Source: Amphiduros pacificus (Eukaryota; Annelida; Polychaeta; Phyllodocida; Hesionidae). Taken from it: 64,000 nucleotides of DNA. Numbering within the stretch: the first letter of the stretch is position 1; each line of letters begins with the position of its first letter. The position numbers were made by a program, and so were the translations under genes. This document shows positions 22,541 to 42,590 of this stretch, piece by piece. The stretch covers positions 20,799,995 through 20,863,994 of the forward strand of contig OX439011.1 in assembly GCA_949316495.1 (NCBI GenBank), read 5' to 3'. The notes beneath the pieces were generated by a model that saw nothing but the letters and a program-made list of their open reading frames with translations, was not told where the DNA came from and made no database searches.

Positions 22541-24500
22541 CGATCAAGGACCTCTCATTGCAATGGGTTTGTGCAGCGGGCGAATAATGTCAGTGTTTTG
22601 GATGGGATTGTTCTGATTGATTGACATAAATATAGGACAGGGAAACCCAAACAACAACCATAGGGTACACACGATTGAAACCCGCCGGAGGAAGGCGGCG
22701 AAATCCGCCGACCCGCCCACCTGTACACAATCGTGTGCAAAGTGGCACTTTCCTCCGGACCAATTGTGTGAAAGCGGCAAGTCCACCTGCCGCCTATGAA
22801 ATTTCCACTTAGTGATTTGCTCATCTAGTGGAGGAAAACGATTATTTAAAATAATGGGGTAATGATCACTACCCCATTGATCTTCCTCTACTTCCCATGA
22901 ATAGTCTAAAGATAAAGTGCACATGTAGAGATCTATTGGTGTTAAAGAGCCTGTAGCAGGATCTAAATATGCTGGAGAATCACAAACTATTGCTATTTAA
23001 AAAAATCTTCTATTATACATCCTTTGGCATCAGTATTATTTCTGCCACCCCAAAAATAGTTATGAGCACCAACTAACACATATAGCTGTGGCAGCTGGGT
23101 TATCAAATTATTTAAATCTGTAATATCAGTTGGTTCATGTATTCTGCAGGGTAACCCTGACTGCAGAAGCTTGAAAATTAGTATTTAATTCTACTTTACT
23201 TTTACAGGATTTAACAAAAATGGAAACTCCACCATCTGCTTGGTCCAAAATGTCAAACTTTACCAATGCATTATATTTTTGGGCTAATAACTCCAGTTCT
23301 GGCCTGTTTGTCTTAAATTCTATACTAGTCCATTATGATACTACTGATAGCCATATAGAGATTATTGAGAATAAATTTAAGATTTAACATAATCATTTTA
23401 TAAGTTTACGATTATACTTTGAGATAACAGGTGTAAAATGTATATCGGAAGGATCACCTGTATCCATCCTTTCTAAGGATTTAGTTCTATTTATTTTATT
23501 TTTATTTTGCTTTGATCTTTGATTTCTTTTTTGTCTGATTTATGAACTGGCCTATTGCTGTTTATGTTTTATATCACTGGATGGTGTGGAGGGAGTCTGT
23601 GAAGAGGTTTTAGTGGATGGACCTGTTGGCAGAGTAGCAGAAGTAGGAGCCCAAGTGGCTGCCATCAAGCATTTTGAATTTTCAAGCAAAAAAGGAACAA
23701 TTGTTTTTTTGGCCAAGCGATTTAGGTCTGAATTGCAATTGATTTTGTTTCCCTAGTTTTTACTGTGCTAGCATCGGATGTTTTGGTATTATTTAAGCTT
23801 TTTACACATTTACGTGCCTCTGGAAAAGAAATGTTTTCAGTATGCGTATTCAACAAATTCCACGAATACGATGGGTGATTGCTTTGATAATTCACATGAA
23901 TTCCTGATTTCCAATGAGCACTCTTCTCCACTATGCTGCCTGGTATATTTCAGGTAAGTTACATTCCCTTTACATCGATCAGATCCATTCCATACCTCTG
24001 ACACCTGAACCAGTGCAGAAGGTTTGGAATAAAAACTTCAACTCGGATGTTTAAATATCCAACCACAATAGATGTTGGAAGCTGCACTTGATCTTTTAGT
24101 TCATCCACTATTTCCTCTTCAGAAACTCCCGCCAGATCCGGGTATCTTATGACTCTTTTTTATTATTTAGGGTCTTATGAGCCGTTATTAAAACTAAAAA
24201 TTTGGCTTTTTAAAGATTGCTTGCATGTCTTTACCACTCAACCTCAATTAATAAACGAATTCCCATTTTTTTAAACTGTTTTCGCGAACCCAGCAATGCC
24301 TTGAATCCAATTGGAATTGCAAAGGGGGGACATTTTTGCCAGGGTATCAGAACTTTCCGCAATTAAAGACCTGGGCCATTTTTATGTTTTATTTGAATTA
24401 TTATCATTGTCTATGTCATTCCTTGTTCGTTTTTGTTTGTTGTGTGCCATGTGTGTTTTGAAAAATTTCATCATCTGGGTTCCCTACTCATCAGGGAGCA
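22541..24500 (-). mobile_element. LINE 3: I-like non-LTR retrotransposon, 5' part only
   Basis: On the minus strand: an ORF1-like region (near 24380-23530) with WPRSLIAESSD, WIQGIAG, YPDLAGVSEEEIVDEL and FIPNLLHWFRCQRYG, then an endonuclease region (23420-22810) with NRPELELLAQKYNALVKFDI, ADGGVSIFVKS and the catalytic-type WGSDHYPIIL near 22850. It has many stops. The RT domain that should follow is absent: sequence from 22800 down is unrelated. This is the reverse of the usual 5' truncation of LINEs. The I/Nimb clade is inferred from ORF1 style. Confidence 0.75.
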
Positions 24501-25639
24501 CAACAAGGGGACGCCTTTCTTGGCCGGTAACTCCATGCCCTGATGCCGTGAGGATATCTAACATGATATACTCTTTTGGATTTAATCTTTATCCCTCGAT
24601 TGACCCAATCAGCTCCCTACAACACTTATATATAATGAAATTTATAATAATTAGTCATAAATTCCATATATTGAAATTTTTTAAAATCAACTAAATTTAT
24701 AGCTTGAATAAGAGGAGAAAATACCACAAGCCGCTTTAATCAGTCCTGGGCCCAATCTGCTCTGCCCGTCTGGTGAACATCTGGATAAGAGACAGGCGTG
24801 TTGCAACTGGACTGGTATTACTGCCAAACCAGCCCAGTGCTCAACCTGGCAAACGGTGGAGCTGAGGGGGGCAGTGGAGCAATTCTTTAATGCCGGCACC
24901 CACAGGGGAATTCACATCAAAAAAAGATTACCGTTATTCAAATCTAATGTAATAGAAATCCATACCATTGTGATCCATACCATTTTGATATTTTATGATT
25001 GACCACAAGGCTATCAACTTAAAGCGTTTTGTTCAGAGATCATATGCGCATTGATTTTTTTCACACTATAAGTAACAACAAATGATGAATTTTGATGAAT
25101 ATCTTTATTTATGACAATTTTTCTGAAAATCTTCAAATAAAAAAATAGTGTTTCTTAATTTTCTCATCCATCATTGCTGGCATGTACTTTTGGAAATGTC
25201 TTTGTTATAGCTTTATACTCATATAGGTCACAATTTGCCCCTCCAAGATGGAAATGGCTCGTTTACAATATATACAATCACTTAAAATCAGTAAATACAT
25301 CAGGCGAGGCACTTACAAATGTGACAAGAAGTCCCTCTTGTGTAAAATGATTTAGGATATAATATGATAATCATTAATATATTCACATGTATTGGTGCTG
25401 CATCTCTGAATTGTATAAATAGATATATCACTATTCAGAGTAGTGTATGGAATAATAAAAACAATATTTCTAGTCTGTTATGAAGAAATTATTACCTAAC
25501 CTGTTTTGCATGAAAGAGTTCATTTTGCTGTGTGGTTTCCCTCACCTCATCATAATTTGATTCGCAACATCACTAATGCAAATTCTAATTTCTGACAATA
25601 TGAAAGTTAGATTTCTTGTGTTAGCCGTGCAGAAAAAAT
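24501..25639. other. No gene seen; 3' flank of the Ly6-like gene
   Basis: 24690-24910 is a more GC-rich patch with no recognisable domain. The rest is AT-rich. On the minus strand this is downstream of the Ly6-like gene; a TTTATT (AATAAA on the minus strand) occurs near 25102 and could serve its transcript. Confidence 0.35.
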
Positions 25640-26623
25640 CTACATTGCTATCAAACTCATGATAAAGACCTGAATTAAAGACAGGGCAACTGAAGATGCA
25701 CTATTGCAGCTATCTTCTGTACAACATTTTCGTTTACCCTTTATGTTTAATTTTTTAAATGGGTCAATATTCAGGAATTGATGGACAAAGTCACCGTCTT
25801 TTGGGCAATCATCTACAGGACAGTCTCTATAATACATAGTGACGGTGGCATTGTCGAGTGTACCGGTTGCTTCATATAGCTGAAAGGATACCAAAACATC
25901 AACATAAGGAAAAACATTCAGGCAAAGATATGGTTAAAACAAATCTTGGCAACTCATATTATCTACACATTATGATTTATGCACATAATCATTTCTATAC
26001 TATTCTTGTCAAATAAGGTGAGACAATTAGTCCCATTTTCTAATATTCAATTTCAATTCTTTTGTAAATAATAATGTGTTATTAGGTGAACCTGTTATGC
26101 ATCCTAACACAAACCTCATTAAACAAGAAGACACCCTTACCTCACACTTTTTGCCCTGCCCTGGGCATTGTTTGCTACACAAACTGGACGGATCCTTACA
26201 TTTGTCCGTGTACTCCGGTAAACCCATTGCCGTTATTTTGACTTCAGTCGAATCAAATTTGAGTGGGGGAACATGTTGTTTGTTACTATCAACGATTGTA
26301 AGGCAGCGCTTACAATATAGAGCCTGGATTTTCCCTGGAATAATAGTCTGATTTATTTCTCTAAAGATAATTACCTTCAACATTAGGTTTCGCTTAAGAG
26401 TTGTGGAGGTGTCTTTAGTAAATATCCTACACATGCATCCTAACCTTATAAGTTATTACTGATCATTCACAGCTTACCCACAAAACAATTTTTGGAAAAC
26501 AGATATTTTTTATATTTAACTTGTTGGAAAGATTAGCATTCAAGTTAATTTCATCTATCAAAAACATATTCACTTACCAATATACAGACAGGCAACAATC
26601 AGCAGGACGAGTACTTTAGCCAT
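25640..26623 (-). CDS. Ly6/uPAR (three-finger) domain protein, likely GPI-anchored
   Basis: Three exons assembled by splice sites: 26623-26578, 26334-26141, 25879-25640. The phases agree (1, then 0), every intron is GT-AG, and the product is 159 residues. Seen: a signal peptide (MAKVLVLLIVACLYIG), the LU-domain entry ALYCKRC (Cys 23, 26), further Cys at 61, 68, 72, 79, 100, 105, and the closing CCTEDSCN (Cys 132, 133, 138, Asn 139). A Ser/Ala spot and a hydrophobic tail to the stop (142-159) fit GPI attachment. Known for the family: small extracellular disulfide domains that bind receptors or ligands at the cell surface. The ligand is unknown. Eleven Cys are visible, one more than the usual ten. 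A 45-bp array lies 130-500 bp upstream. Confidence 0.87.
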
Positions 26624-26759
26624 TGCTCTCTCAATGAGTACTGTAATAAAATAAACATACTATTGGAGAAAATTGTTTATCTGTGAATATATTGATATTT
26701 AATTGGGTAAATCGTGGATACTTCCTTTGGTTAGAAAGAGCTTTTCATGTCCCCGACTT

Positions 26760-27360
26760 GGACAGTTAGAGAATTCCAGAAGTTTCAGGAATGGGAGCAA
26801 TGACAGCAGTGATATCATTCAGGGGAGGTGCAGCATTGGCAGCGATGGCAGCAGTGGAACATTCAGGGAGCAATGATTCCCAGCAGTGGAGGCATTTATA
26901 AGAGTTGCAGCATTGGCAGCGATGGCAGCAGTAGAGGCATCTAAAAGATATGCAGCATTGACAGCAATGGCAACAGTAGAGGCATCTAAAAGATATGCAG
27001 CATTGGCAGCGATGGCAGCAGTAGAGGCATCTAAAAGATATGCAGCATTGACAGCAATGGCAGCAGTAGAGGCATCTAAAAGATATGCAGCATTGACAGC
27101 GATGGAAGCATTTGGCGAACCGCAGTGATGGCAGCGTTGACAGCAATGGAAGCATTCAGAAGATATGCAGCATGATGGCAATTGGGAGAGCTGCAGCAAT
27201 GGTAGCAATTGCAGCAGTGGAAGCATTCAGAAGATATGGAGGTATTCAGGGAACTGCAGGGATGGCAGTATTGATAGCAATGGAACTTAAGTATTGACTG
27301 CAAAGGTAGCAGTGGGGGCATTGGGGAGCAGAATTTATAACAAAGGCATATAGACGTGCT
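26760..27360. repeat. 45-bp minisatellite and degenerate flanks
   Basis: Core 26925-27110 holds about four to five copies of a 45-bp unit containing GCAGCATTGACAGC and GAGGCATCTAAAAGATATG. Degenerate GCAGCA/GATGGCAGC copies extend both ways. As 45 is a multiple of 3, all frames stay open (a Cys-rich frame on the minus strand), so these frames are not evidence of a gene. It lies upstream of the Ly6-like start. Confidence 0.9.
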
Positions 27361-27426
27361 GCAGCAGTGGATTGATTTAATTTTCAAGATATTGGAAAGA
27401 TGAAATGAATCCGATATAAATGATAT

Positions 27427-27427
<1 letters not shown>

Positions 27428-27516
<89 letters not shown>
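27428..27516. repeat. (AAT)n microsatellite
   Basis: About 29 AAT/ATA triplets, perfect by eye. Confidence 0.97.
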
Positions 27517-27518
<2 letters not shown>

Positions 27519-27599
27519 TATTCAAGATAGTGCTTTCTATATAGATACGTCTTAAGTTTTTTCATGAAAGTGTCCACAGTTTTACAGTTTTTCTTATGC

Positions 27600-28270
27600 A
27601 AAAGTAGGTAGATTGATAGGATGTCATATTATTTATATATTTCTGAATTAAGCTATCGATGAGAATAGAATGAAAAGTGGTGAATTAGATATTAGTGATT
27701 TAGCTTATACAGGAATACATCATATATGTTTACAGTATATCTAGAATCACCATCAAATGTGGATAGCCAGACCATGAAACCAGCATACGAAACGTACATG
27801 AAGATTGTTGATGAAATGAAATGCAATTGAGTGTTATGAATGTGAAATCTATTGAGTTTAAATGTATTGATTGGTGTGATGAAACATCGATTAGCATGTG
27901 AAGAACTGTATCAGGTTGAAATGCATGTGTGTATATAGAAAATAGGTGATGCTGCATAAGAAGATTTAACAACGCAGTCCCAACCAATAAAGAGAGACAT
28001 GCAAGATATGCACCGCAGAGACTTGAAGGCAAGATAAAAATCTGTGAATGAATATGTGTTAAATCTAGATTGTCAGTCTAGAAGAATCAATCTCAAATTA
28101 GATAATGTTTCAGAAAAGGATTATGAAGAGATACTGAATGTATCTTCTGTGAAGTTTCCTTTGCATCCTCTTCTTTGCTGCTGGTATGCTGTACTGACAA
28201 AGTAAGAGTCTGTACTGTATGTTTAGTGTAGTGTTTTTGTATGTAAGGATCTCACATCTGCCATTAATGC
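27600..28270 (+). mobile_element. Unassigned stretch with a gag-like fossil fragment
   Basis: Positions 27945-27990 match 1598-1650 (shared AATAGG(T/C)GATGCTGCATAAGA and TCCCAACCAAT), and 27990-28060 continues as a Lys/Arg-rich remnant. This looks like a second scrap of the DIRS-like family, broken. The rest of the interval shows nothing. Confidence 0.4.
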
Positions 28271-28468
28271 TTATGCCCATATTGGTATGGGGTCACTGCC
28301 TAATGAGAGTCGATCAGCCACGTCCACGCTATGTGGTGAGTTATCCAAACTTTCAACTCTAGAATCCAGCCTTATGGCTTTCTTATCTGGAGATTTCTCA
28401 CTCTCAGCTGAGCTAGCACTATTAAAAAATTTCCTCATACGTTTCATATAGTATTTTGGCATGAAGCC
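28271..28468 (-). CDS. Possible terminal coding exon, unknown protein
   Basis: Minus strand: after a GAGGGAGGACAG that could be a splice acceptor, the frame reads GFMPKYYMKRMRKFFNSASS, then a Ser/Asp/Lys-rich tail (SAESEKSPDKKAIRLDSRVE) to a stop at 28271. The composition looks like a cytoplasmic tail rather than random AT-rich translation. It lies 2.5 kb downstream of the Shisa-like gene's last exon on the same strand, so an alternative last exon of that gene is conceivable. No domain is recognised; an isolated open frame cannot be excluded. Confidence 0.3.
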   Translation of the reverse strand, partial: GFMPKYYMKRMRKFFNSASSAESEKSPDKKAIRLDSRVESLDNSPHSVDVADRLSLGSDPIPIWA

Positions 28469-28939
28469 CTGTCCTCCCTCTCTTGAAACAAAAACATGTC
28501 AGTCAGCCATTATGACTTCTTAACCTCCCTTGCAAAAAGATGATTGTAAATCTGAATACCAAGAGATTAATATAGTCCAGAGTTTTATACATTGCAAGGT
28601 TGACATACAGCTGCAATGTAATGTTCATCATATACTGTCATTAAACTACTCTGCTAAACAGAGGTAGTCAATCCTGAGCCTACTTTACAAAATCTATTAC
28701 TTCTATTTAGCAGAGTATCACTAAACTTGTTTCTATTTCAATTTGTATATTGTGTGATGCACACACATTTATCGATTTGAAATATATTCATCTTCAAACC
28801 ATAACCAATAGAGCATCCCTAGTTATTTGGTTCATAAGGATAGATATATTTTGCAATATACTTACATTTTATGCTTGGGTGTTGCGAAGATATGCTTTCG
28901 TTATTTTGAAACGGTTTCCCAAAAGTTTGTTTTACAGGT

Positions 28940-29041
28940 TGTCCTGTTCTGCAATTTTCATCAATATATATATATCTATATATATATATATATATATATA
29001 TTGATGAAAAATGCATAACAGGACATATATATATATATATA
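28940..29041. repeat. (AT)n hairpin with matching arms
   Basis: Left arm TGTCCTGTTCTGCAATTTTC at 28940 and right arm complement TGTCCTGTTATGCATTTTTC ending at 29025 close around an (AT)n core, giving arms of about 29 bp. A further (AT)n follows to 29041. Confidence 0.85.
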
Positions 29042-29048
29042 GTACAAT

Positions 29049-29325
29049 GCCAGACGGACCGTGATGCAGTTGGTAAGAGACACAGCTGATTGGCATCAGT
29101 AGCAGATTGAATTCATGATACCATTTCACGCATGAGCTGAGGCCGGTGCCAAAGAGCTAAACAATTGTCTTTGTAAATATGTGACCAGGTGGGTTATAAT
29201 GTTAAGGGGCTGCGACATGACAATTCAGTGAAGCAGAACTATATCAACTACAAGTAGGTCTCATCACGAAATGACTGAAATAATGTTTAAAGTGATATTA
29301 AACCTCACACAATCAAACAAAGAAA
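29049..29325 (+). mobile_element. SINE, near full length
   Basis: Head with GTGATGCAGTTGGTAAGAGA (part of the tRNA-like head is deleted), body with GACATGACAATTCAGTGAAG and CTACAAGTAGGTCTCATCAC, then ACTGAAATAATGTTTAAAGT and an AAACAAAG-rich tail. It begins straight after the (AT)n of the hairpin. Confidence 0.87.
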
Positions 29326-29689
29326 CAAAGCAACACCAGACAATAACAAAAACCATTATCTTGTTTCCAGAGGAAACGATCTTATCATGTTGACATGTAC
29401 AAATTGAATATATTCATAATTCATTTCAAATAAACTAAGTTAAACAGACTAAAATTCACAATGTTTATACGGAACCAATATTTATCATTCTCAATTTATT
29501 AATGTTGAATGAATAATTGCCTGAAAGTAGCTTAACAAATTGATGTTTATGTTATAAGGTTAAAGTGAATTTTACAGGGCTCTGAACCTCGATAAATGTG
29601 CCTAATCATTGTGTGCCCTTGAGGATAGCCATCACAATGATGGTGTTACCATGGTAACAGACTAATCTGACATAAAATATTTTGATATA

Positions 29690-29960
29690 TTTTAAAGGAT
29701 TGTCGGTACAATTATCTTAAATGAATTGCCTGCACTACGGTAGTCTATAAAATTGCCTACTGTATGATTATCTAAAAAAAGAGTTGCTTTTAGCATAATT
29801 ATCTGAAAATGATTGCCCACTGTATAATTATCTAAAAAAAACATTTCCTACTTTACAATTATCCATGAAATTGTCTGTTGTATAATTATCTAAAGTAATT
29901 GCCTATTGTATAATTATCCAAAGTAATTGCCTACTGTATAATTATCTGAAAACTTGTCAG
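29690..29960. repeat. Degenerate minisatellite, about 30-40 bp
   Basis: Seven or so loose copies of a unit with TTGCCTACTGTATAATTATC followed by a short A run. Confidence 0.75.
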
Positions 29961-30659
29961 TGCTGTCATCATATTGATGAAGTGCCTGAGAATTGAGAGG
30001 TGTTGTAAGGAGTAAAACATTCAAACAATTTGAATATTGCATTTATTTACATTTATTGTGTTTGTATTAAGAACCATTTAAGCACCATTTAGGCTATATC
30101 AGGTGAGATAGAAGCTTGCCAATGAGACACAATGCCCTACTCTTTTCGTACAGTGGAAGTGGATCTTTTACATTACCACAAAGACATGAAAATACAAAAC
30201 TATGGTGATCTTTCATAATCTTTGATGATCTTTGATAATCAGTCATGTAGCACTAGCTGGGGTGAGAAACAACCCAGTAGCAGACATCCACATTTCTCAA
30301 ACATGCAGCATGACAGAAGTACTTTTTCCACAAGGATTCAAACCCCGGACCTTGAGCATGGGAAATAGACATTTTATCAACTAAAGCATGTCCCACCACC
30401 TAGTATTGTTCAATGTTAGAAATACGATAATGCAGGTTCCATGAGAATTTCTAATGTTGAAATTTGTGCATCTCAAAATCATTTTAAATACATGGAGTTA
30501 TGTCTATGTTAATTCATTGACATCCATGGCCATAAAACTTCATTTATGCTTTATGTTTTTAGCAAAGGTTCTGCACATTCTGCAACAAGATTTTATTTAT
30601 ATTAGCACAGTCTTACAGGTGGTGACCAAAACGTTAAAGGTTGCTTTGACAATGATCAC
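29961..30659. other. No gene seen
   Basis: AT-rich with a small ATCTTTGATGATC duplication near 30205-30240. No coding signal. Confidence 0.4.
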
Positions 30660-30936
30660 ATAGTCCATGACAACATCCATGACAACATTCTCATTGAGCC
30701 CAATTGCAACAATTGCAGTCCTCGGTAACAATCACATTCCTTGACAACAATTGCAGTCGTTGGACACAATCACAGTTCTTTGCAACAATCACAGTCCTTG
30801 ACAACATTGAATCCTTGACAATGATCACAATTAGTCCTTGACAACGATCACAGTGCACCCTTGACAACGAACACAGCTTGTCCTTGACAACATTCTCACT
30901 TAGTCCTTGCCCACAAGCACAGTAAATCATTGACAA

Positions 30937-30945
<9 letters not shown>
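30660..30945. repeat. Degenerate minisatellite around TTGACAAC
   Basis: About eleven loose copies (18-30 bp) of CAGTCCTTGACAACAATCA-like text. On the minus strand it lies at the stop codon and 3' UTR of the Shisa-like gene. Confidence 0.75.
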
Positions 30946-38484
<7,539 letters not shown>

Positions 38485-41400
38485 GCTGGCATTGTGGCCA
38501 TTGCCCTGTCTTCCCGAGGTATACCACAGTCAGCAACTTGTATGCCAATGATCGTTTATAACAGTTTTACCAGGAAGTGATCTTAATGCTGTACCTGAGC
38601 CAATGTCCTGGTGGAACCTGTAGTGTGGAGACCAGTCACAACTAATCTCTCTGCCGCCCTGATCTCTACCAGACCTATTATCCTATTACAGGGTTAATTC
38701 TTGTGCTAGATCTTAACAAATAGACCAGTGTTGACTTGTTTGTTAACACTTACATAACTCAATGGCTTTAGCAACTGGAACCAAACATTTATTTTTCACG
38801 CCTGAACGTGACCAAACTGTGTCATGCACGAGATGTGCATGACCAAATAGTGTCATACAACATATGTGCATAACCAGGTAATGCTAAGACAAGAACATGT
38901 GAGTGCAGTGTTCAGGGAAATAGATCTCACAAGCTGGTTTTGTATAGAAAAAGGATGGTGGGAGGATGTCAAAAGTTCGAGATTCCCACAAAAAATACAT
39001 TTAAACAAACATTTTATTCATTTTAAGATAATGAAAATATGAAAAGAATCTGATCTGTGAAAGTAATTCGGCACAGGGGTGATCTGCCAAAAAATATCTG
39101 GTTGGTGCAGAACATTCTCTTGAGGTACCAAGTATGAGATAATATGCAATATCCATGCGTGACCCTATTTTGTCACGTTTTTGTGTGACTGTATCATGTT
39201 ACATAGCATAATTCACATGTAAGATCTTTTATATAAAAGAATGTTAACCTGGTTGTATTTGTCTATACAAACCCATGCAGTTAAATATCTAAAGATGTTG
39301 CAGCCAAGATTGTGAAATGTGTTTTAACATATTATATTCAAACTACGGTTTTAATCTGGTTCTATCTGTTTGTTTTTATTTCCTTATTCAGATCCAGAGA
39401 GGGGGCCCAGAACCACCAAGACTGATTTATTTTTTTCTTTTCCATGTGACTATCGCAAATTCCTGGATTTGCCATAAATCAATAACACTTCTGTTTCTGA
39501 GAAATCTTTTGTGAATTGCTTTAACATGAACAATACCACCATACAAATGTACATATCACCATACAAATGTACATATCATAGTGTGGGTGAGAATTTCCAA
39601 TTCAGGGTTAGTCTCAAAGCATAGATTTTCTATATCACACACACACACACACACACATTGGCCAGAGGGGATTAAGTCACATCACAAAAGGACTTATTAT
39701 GATAGGAACTACATTTATCGTTAATCTAGGAATAAGTAAACTTCATTTAAAGAGGTAAGAGCCAAATGGTGTACGCAGCATCTCAGTTTGTATTTCTGTG
39801 CTGATTTTGATAATAACAATAATAATACAATTTGTATGGAGACCAGACAGTGTTGCTGAAAGTAATCTTAAATGTGAGATTGACAAAAAGAGAAAGCGTA
39901 AGACTATGTTTACATATTTTATTGACTTCACTTTTATTTTAACAAAACAAAGTTAACAGAGTTTACCACAATACAATGAGCTATAAGGTTTATCTATTGA
40001 GAAGGTATCGTCAACTTTAACATCTTTACAAAATAATGCAGTTCTATTGTGGCTTTCAGTCCATTGAAGACGTGTAGATTATATATTGGTAAATCAAAAT
40101 GAGCAGTAAATCGCCACGTGTTTTTCATGCTAATGAACACGAACCGGAACTAGTATGAGCTCTTCAACAAATAAGGTAAACAATCACCCGCAATATGCAA
40201 TCCTTTTTTGCATATTAGTGCTAAAGCTTGTAAAGATAAGATAGTTTGTTTGTCATAAAATTCATTGTATACCTATGTCACCAATGAAACCCTTTTGAAA
40301 AGTGTTGTCTCAATGTGACCCCTAGAAAGTCACTGGTGCTGTGCTGTATACATGATATATTTGACATATAAAAAGTAAACATATATTAGGTTTTATTAAT
40401 TCAACTTTTATAATACAATATGAAACGTTTTTATCACTTATACAAAAAGATATAAAATTTAATATCCCGTTACGCATGAATTACGAAATACTTGGTTACC
40501 TCCCCAGATAGCACCACAGAGATTGTGCCATGTGTATGTACTTGTGCTATCTTTATTCTTCTATTGACAAGATATAGTGCCTAAATCTAAATATTTCACC
40601 GATTTACTTTATTAAAGGAACAAAGCTTGCGCACTATTACAACGCAAAAGGGTATATATGTAAATTTGGAACAAATTAATTTTGGAATATTATAAATCGG
40701 GCCATCAAACCCGAATGAATACACGATGTGTTCGGCCCTTTAACAAAATGTTAAAGTGTTAATTAAGCAAATTGTGACCTCCTTTCATCAACTTTCATCC
40801 TCATAACATTCATCTCTATTGTTGGAATGTATAGCAATAAGGAAATACTGAATAAAAACTATTTTAAAAAAACATTTACAGTTTGGCAGTTACAATCACA
40901 ATTGACTTTGATCCCAAAACGAAAAGTGTGAACGCTCTCCCAACACAACGCTATTTCCCTTTTTATTCCCCCATACGAGACGATATTTCACAGCAGGTCT
41001 CAATTAAGTAAGTTTCTTCTGAGAGTAAAAAAAATCATGTTATGTTTGTTTTGTCCAGATATGTACTCTATTCTATAAGAATTACAATCCATAGGCATTA
41101 TTTTAACATTTAACTTTCACTTTAATTGGCACAATTATATAATACTGCCACAGTAACATACCACTCCTAATTTGGAGATTTTTAATCGATAGGTTGCATT
41201 CGTGGATATAGTACTCAGATTATCCATGCATTGGAATCCATGCAGTTTTGGGTTTTCACATTTACACATCACATTTTCCTTGGGAAAGAATACCATTTGC
41301 CTTTACCTTCTATGAAAGGTTTTGGGCCTTTTATATGACAATCAAAAGGTTCAAAACATATGGAGGCAACTTTCTCAATTGTCTTCTTTAATCATTTAAT

Positions 41401-41544
41401 TCTGCAATACTGCTCATAATACTGAATATTCAACAATATATTTGGACACATTCTTTTCCTATAAACACATATTTCATCCCCAATCACAAGACAACACAAT
41501 ATCACGTGTTTTGACATATTAGTTCAGAATTAATTACAATAGAC
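38485..41544. other. No gene seen; upstream flank of the Shisa-like gene
   Basis: AT-rich. It holds an (AC)n at 39636-39658, a direct CATACAAATGTACATATCA-like pair near 39540-39580, and otherwise nothing I can name. The promoter of the Shisa-like gene should lie near 38500-38800; a TATA-like element cannot be picked out from the background. Confidence 0.35.
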
Positions 41545-42590
41545 TGGGTGTATGGACAATGTTATGTGTAATGGTATCTTAGGTCATAGGAATGGACAAT
41601 GTTATGTGTAATGTTATCTTAGGTCAGAGGTATGGACAATGTTATGTGTAATGGTATCTTGGGTCATAGGAATGGACAATTTTATGTGTAATGGTATCTT
41701 AGGTCAGAGGAATGGACAATGTTATGTGTAATGGTATCTTAGGTCAGAGGAATGGACAATGTTATGTGTAATGGTATCTTAGGTCAGAGGAATGGACAAT
41801 GTTATGTGTAATGGTATCTTAGGTCATAGGAATGGACAATGTTATGTGTAATGTTATCTTAGGTCAGAGGTATGGACAATGTTATGTGTAATGGTATCTT
41901 GGGTCATAGGAATGGACAATTTTATGTGTAATGGTATCTTAGGTCAGAGGAATGGACAATGTTATGTGTAATGGTATCTTAGGTCAGAGGAATGGACAAT
42001 GTTATGTGTAATGGTATCTTAGGTCAGAGGAATGGACAATGTTATGTGTAATGGTATCTTAGGTTAGAGGAATGGACAATGTTATGTGTAATGTTATCTT
42101 AGGTCAGAGGTATGGACAATGTTATGTGTAATGGTATCTTGGGTCATAGGAATGGACAATGTTATGTGTAATGGTATCTTAGGTCAGAGGAATGGACAAT
42201 GTTATGTGTAATGGTATATTAGGTCAGAGGAATGGACAATGTTATGTGTAATGGTATCTTAGGTTAGAGGAATGGACAATGTTATGTGTAATGGTATCTT
42301 AGGTCAGAGGAATGGACAATGTTATGTGTAATGGTATCTTAGGTTAGAGGAATGGACAATGTTATGTGTAATGGTATCTTAGGTTAGAGGAATGGACAAT
42401 GTTATGTGTAATGGTATCTTAGGTCAGAGGTATGGACAATGTTATGTGTAATGGTATCTTAGGTCAGAGGAATGGACAATGTTATGTGTAATGGTATCTT
42501 AGGTCATAGGAATGGACAATGTTATGTGTAATGGTATCTTGGGTCAGATGTATGGACAATGTTATGTGTAACGGTATCTTAGGTCAGAAG
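41545..42590. repeat. 40-bp satellite with a 240-bp higher-order period
   Basis: About 26 units of 40 bp (AATGGACAATGTTATGTGTA then ATGGTATCTTAGGTCAGAGG). Variant units (ATGTTATCTT; GGGTCATAGG) recur at 240-bp steps near 41600, 41840 and 42080, i.e. every six units. Confidence 0.95.

Noticed and set aside
26766-27226. Cys-rich repeats (CCISFRCLYCCHCCQ) resembling a keratin-associated or metallothionein-like protein
   Set aside because: A 45-bp array read in one of several open frames; no start, splice or family context.
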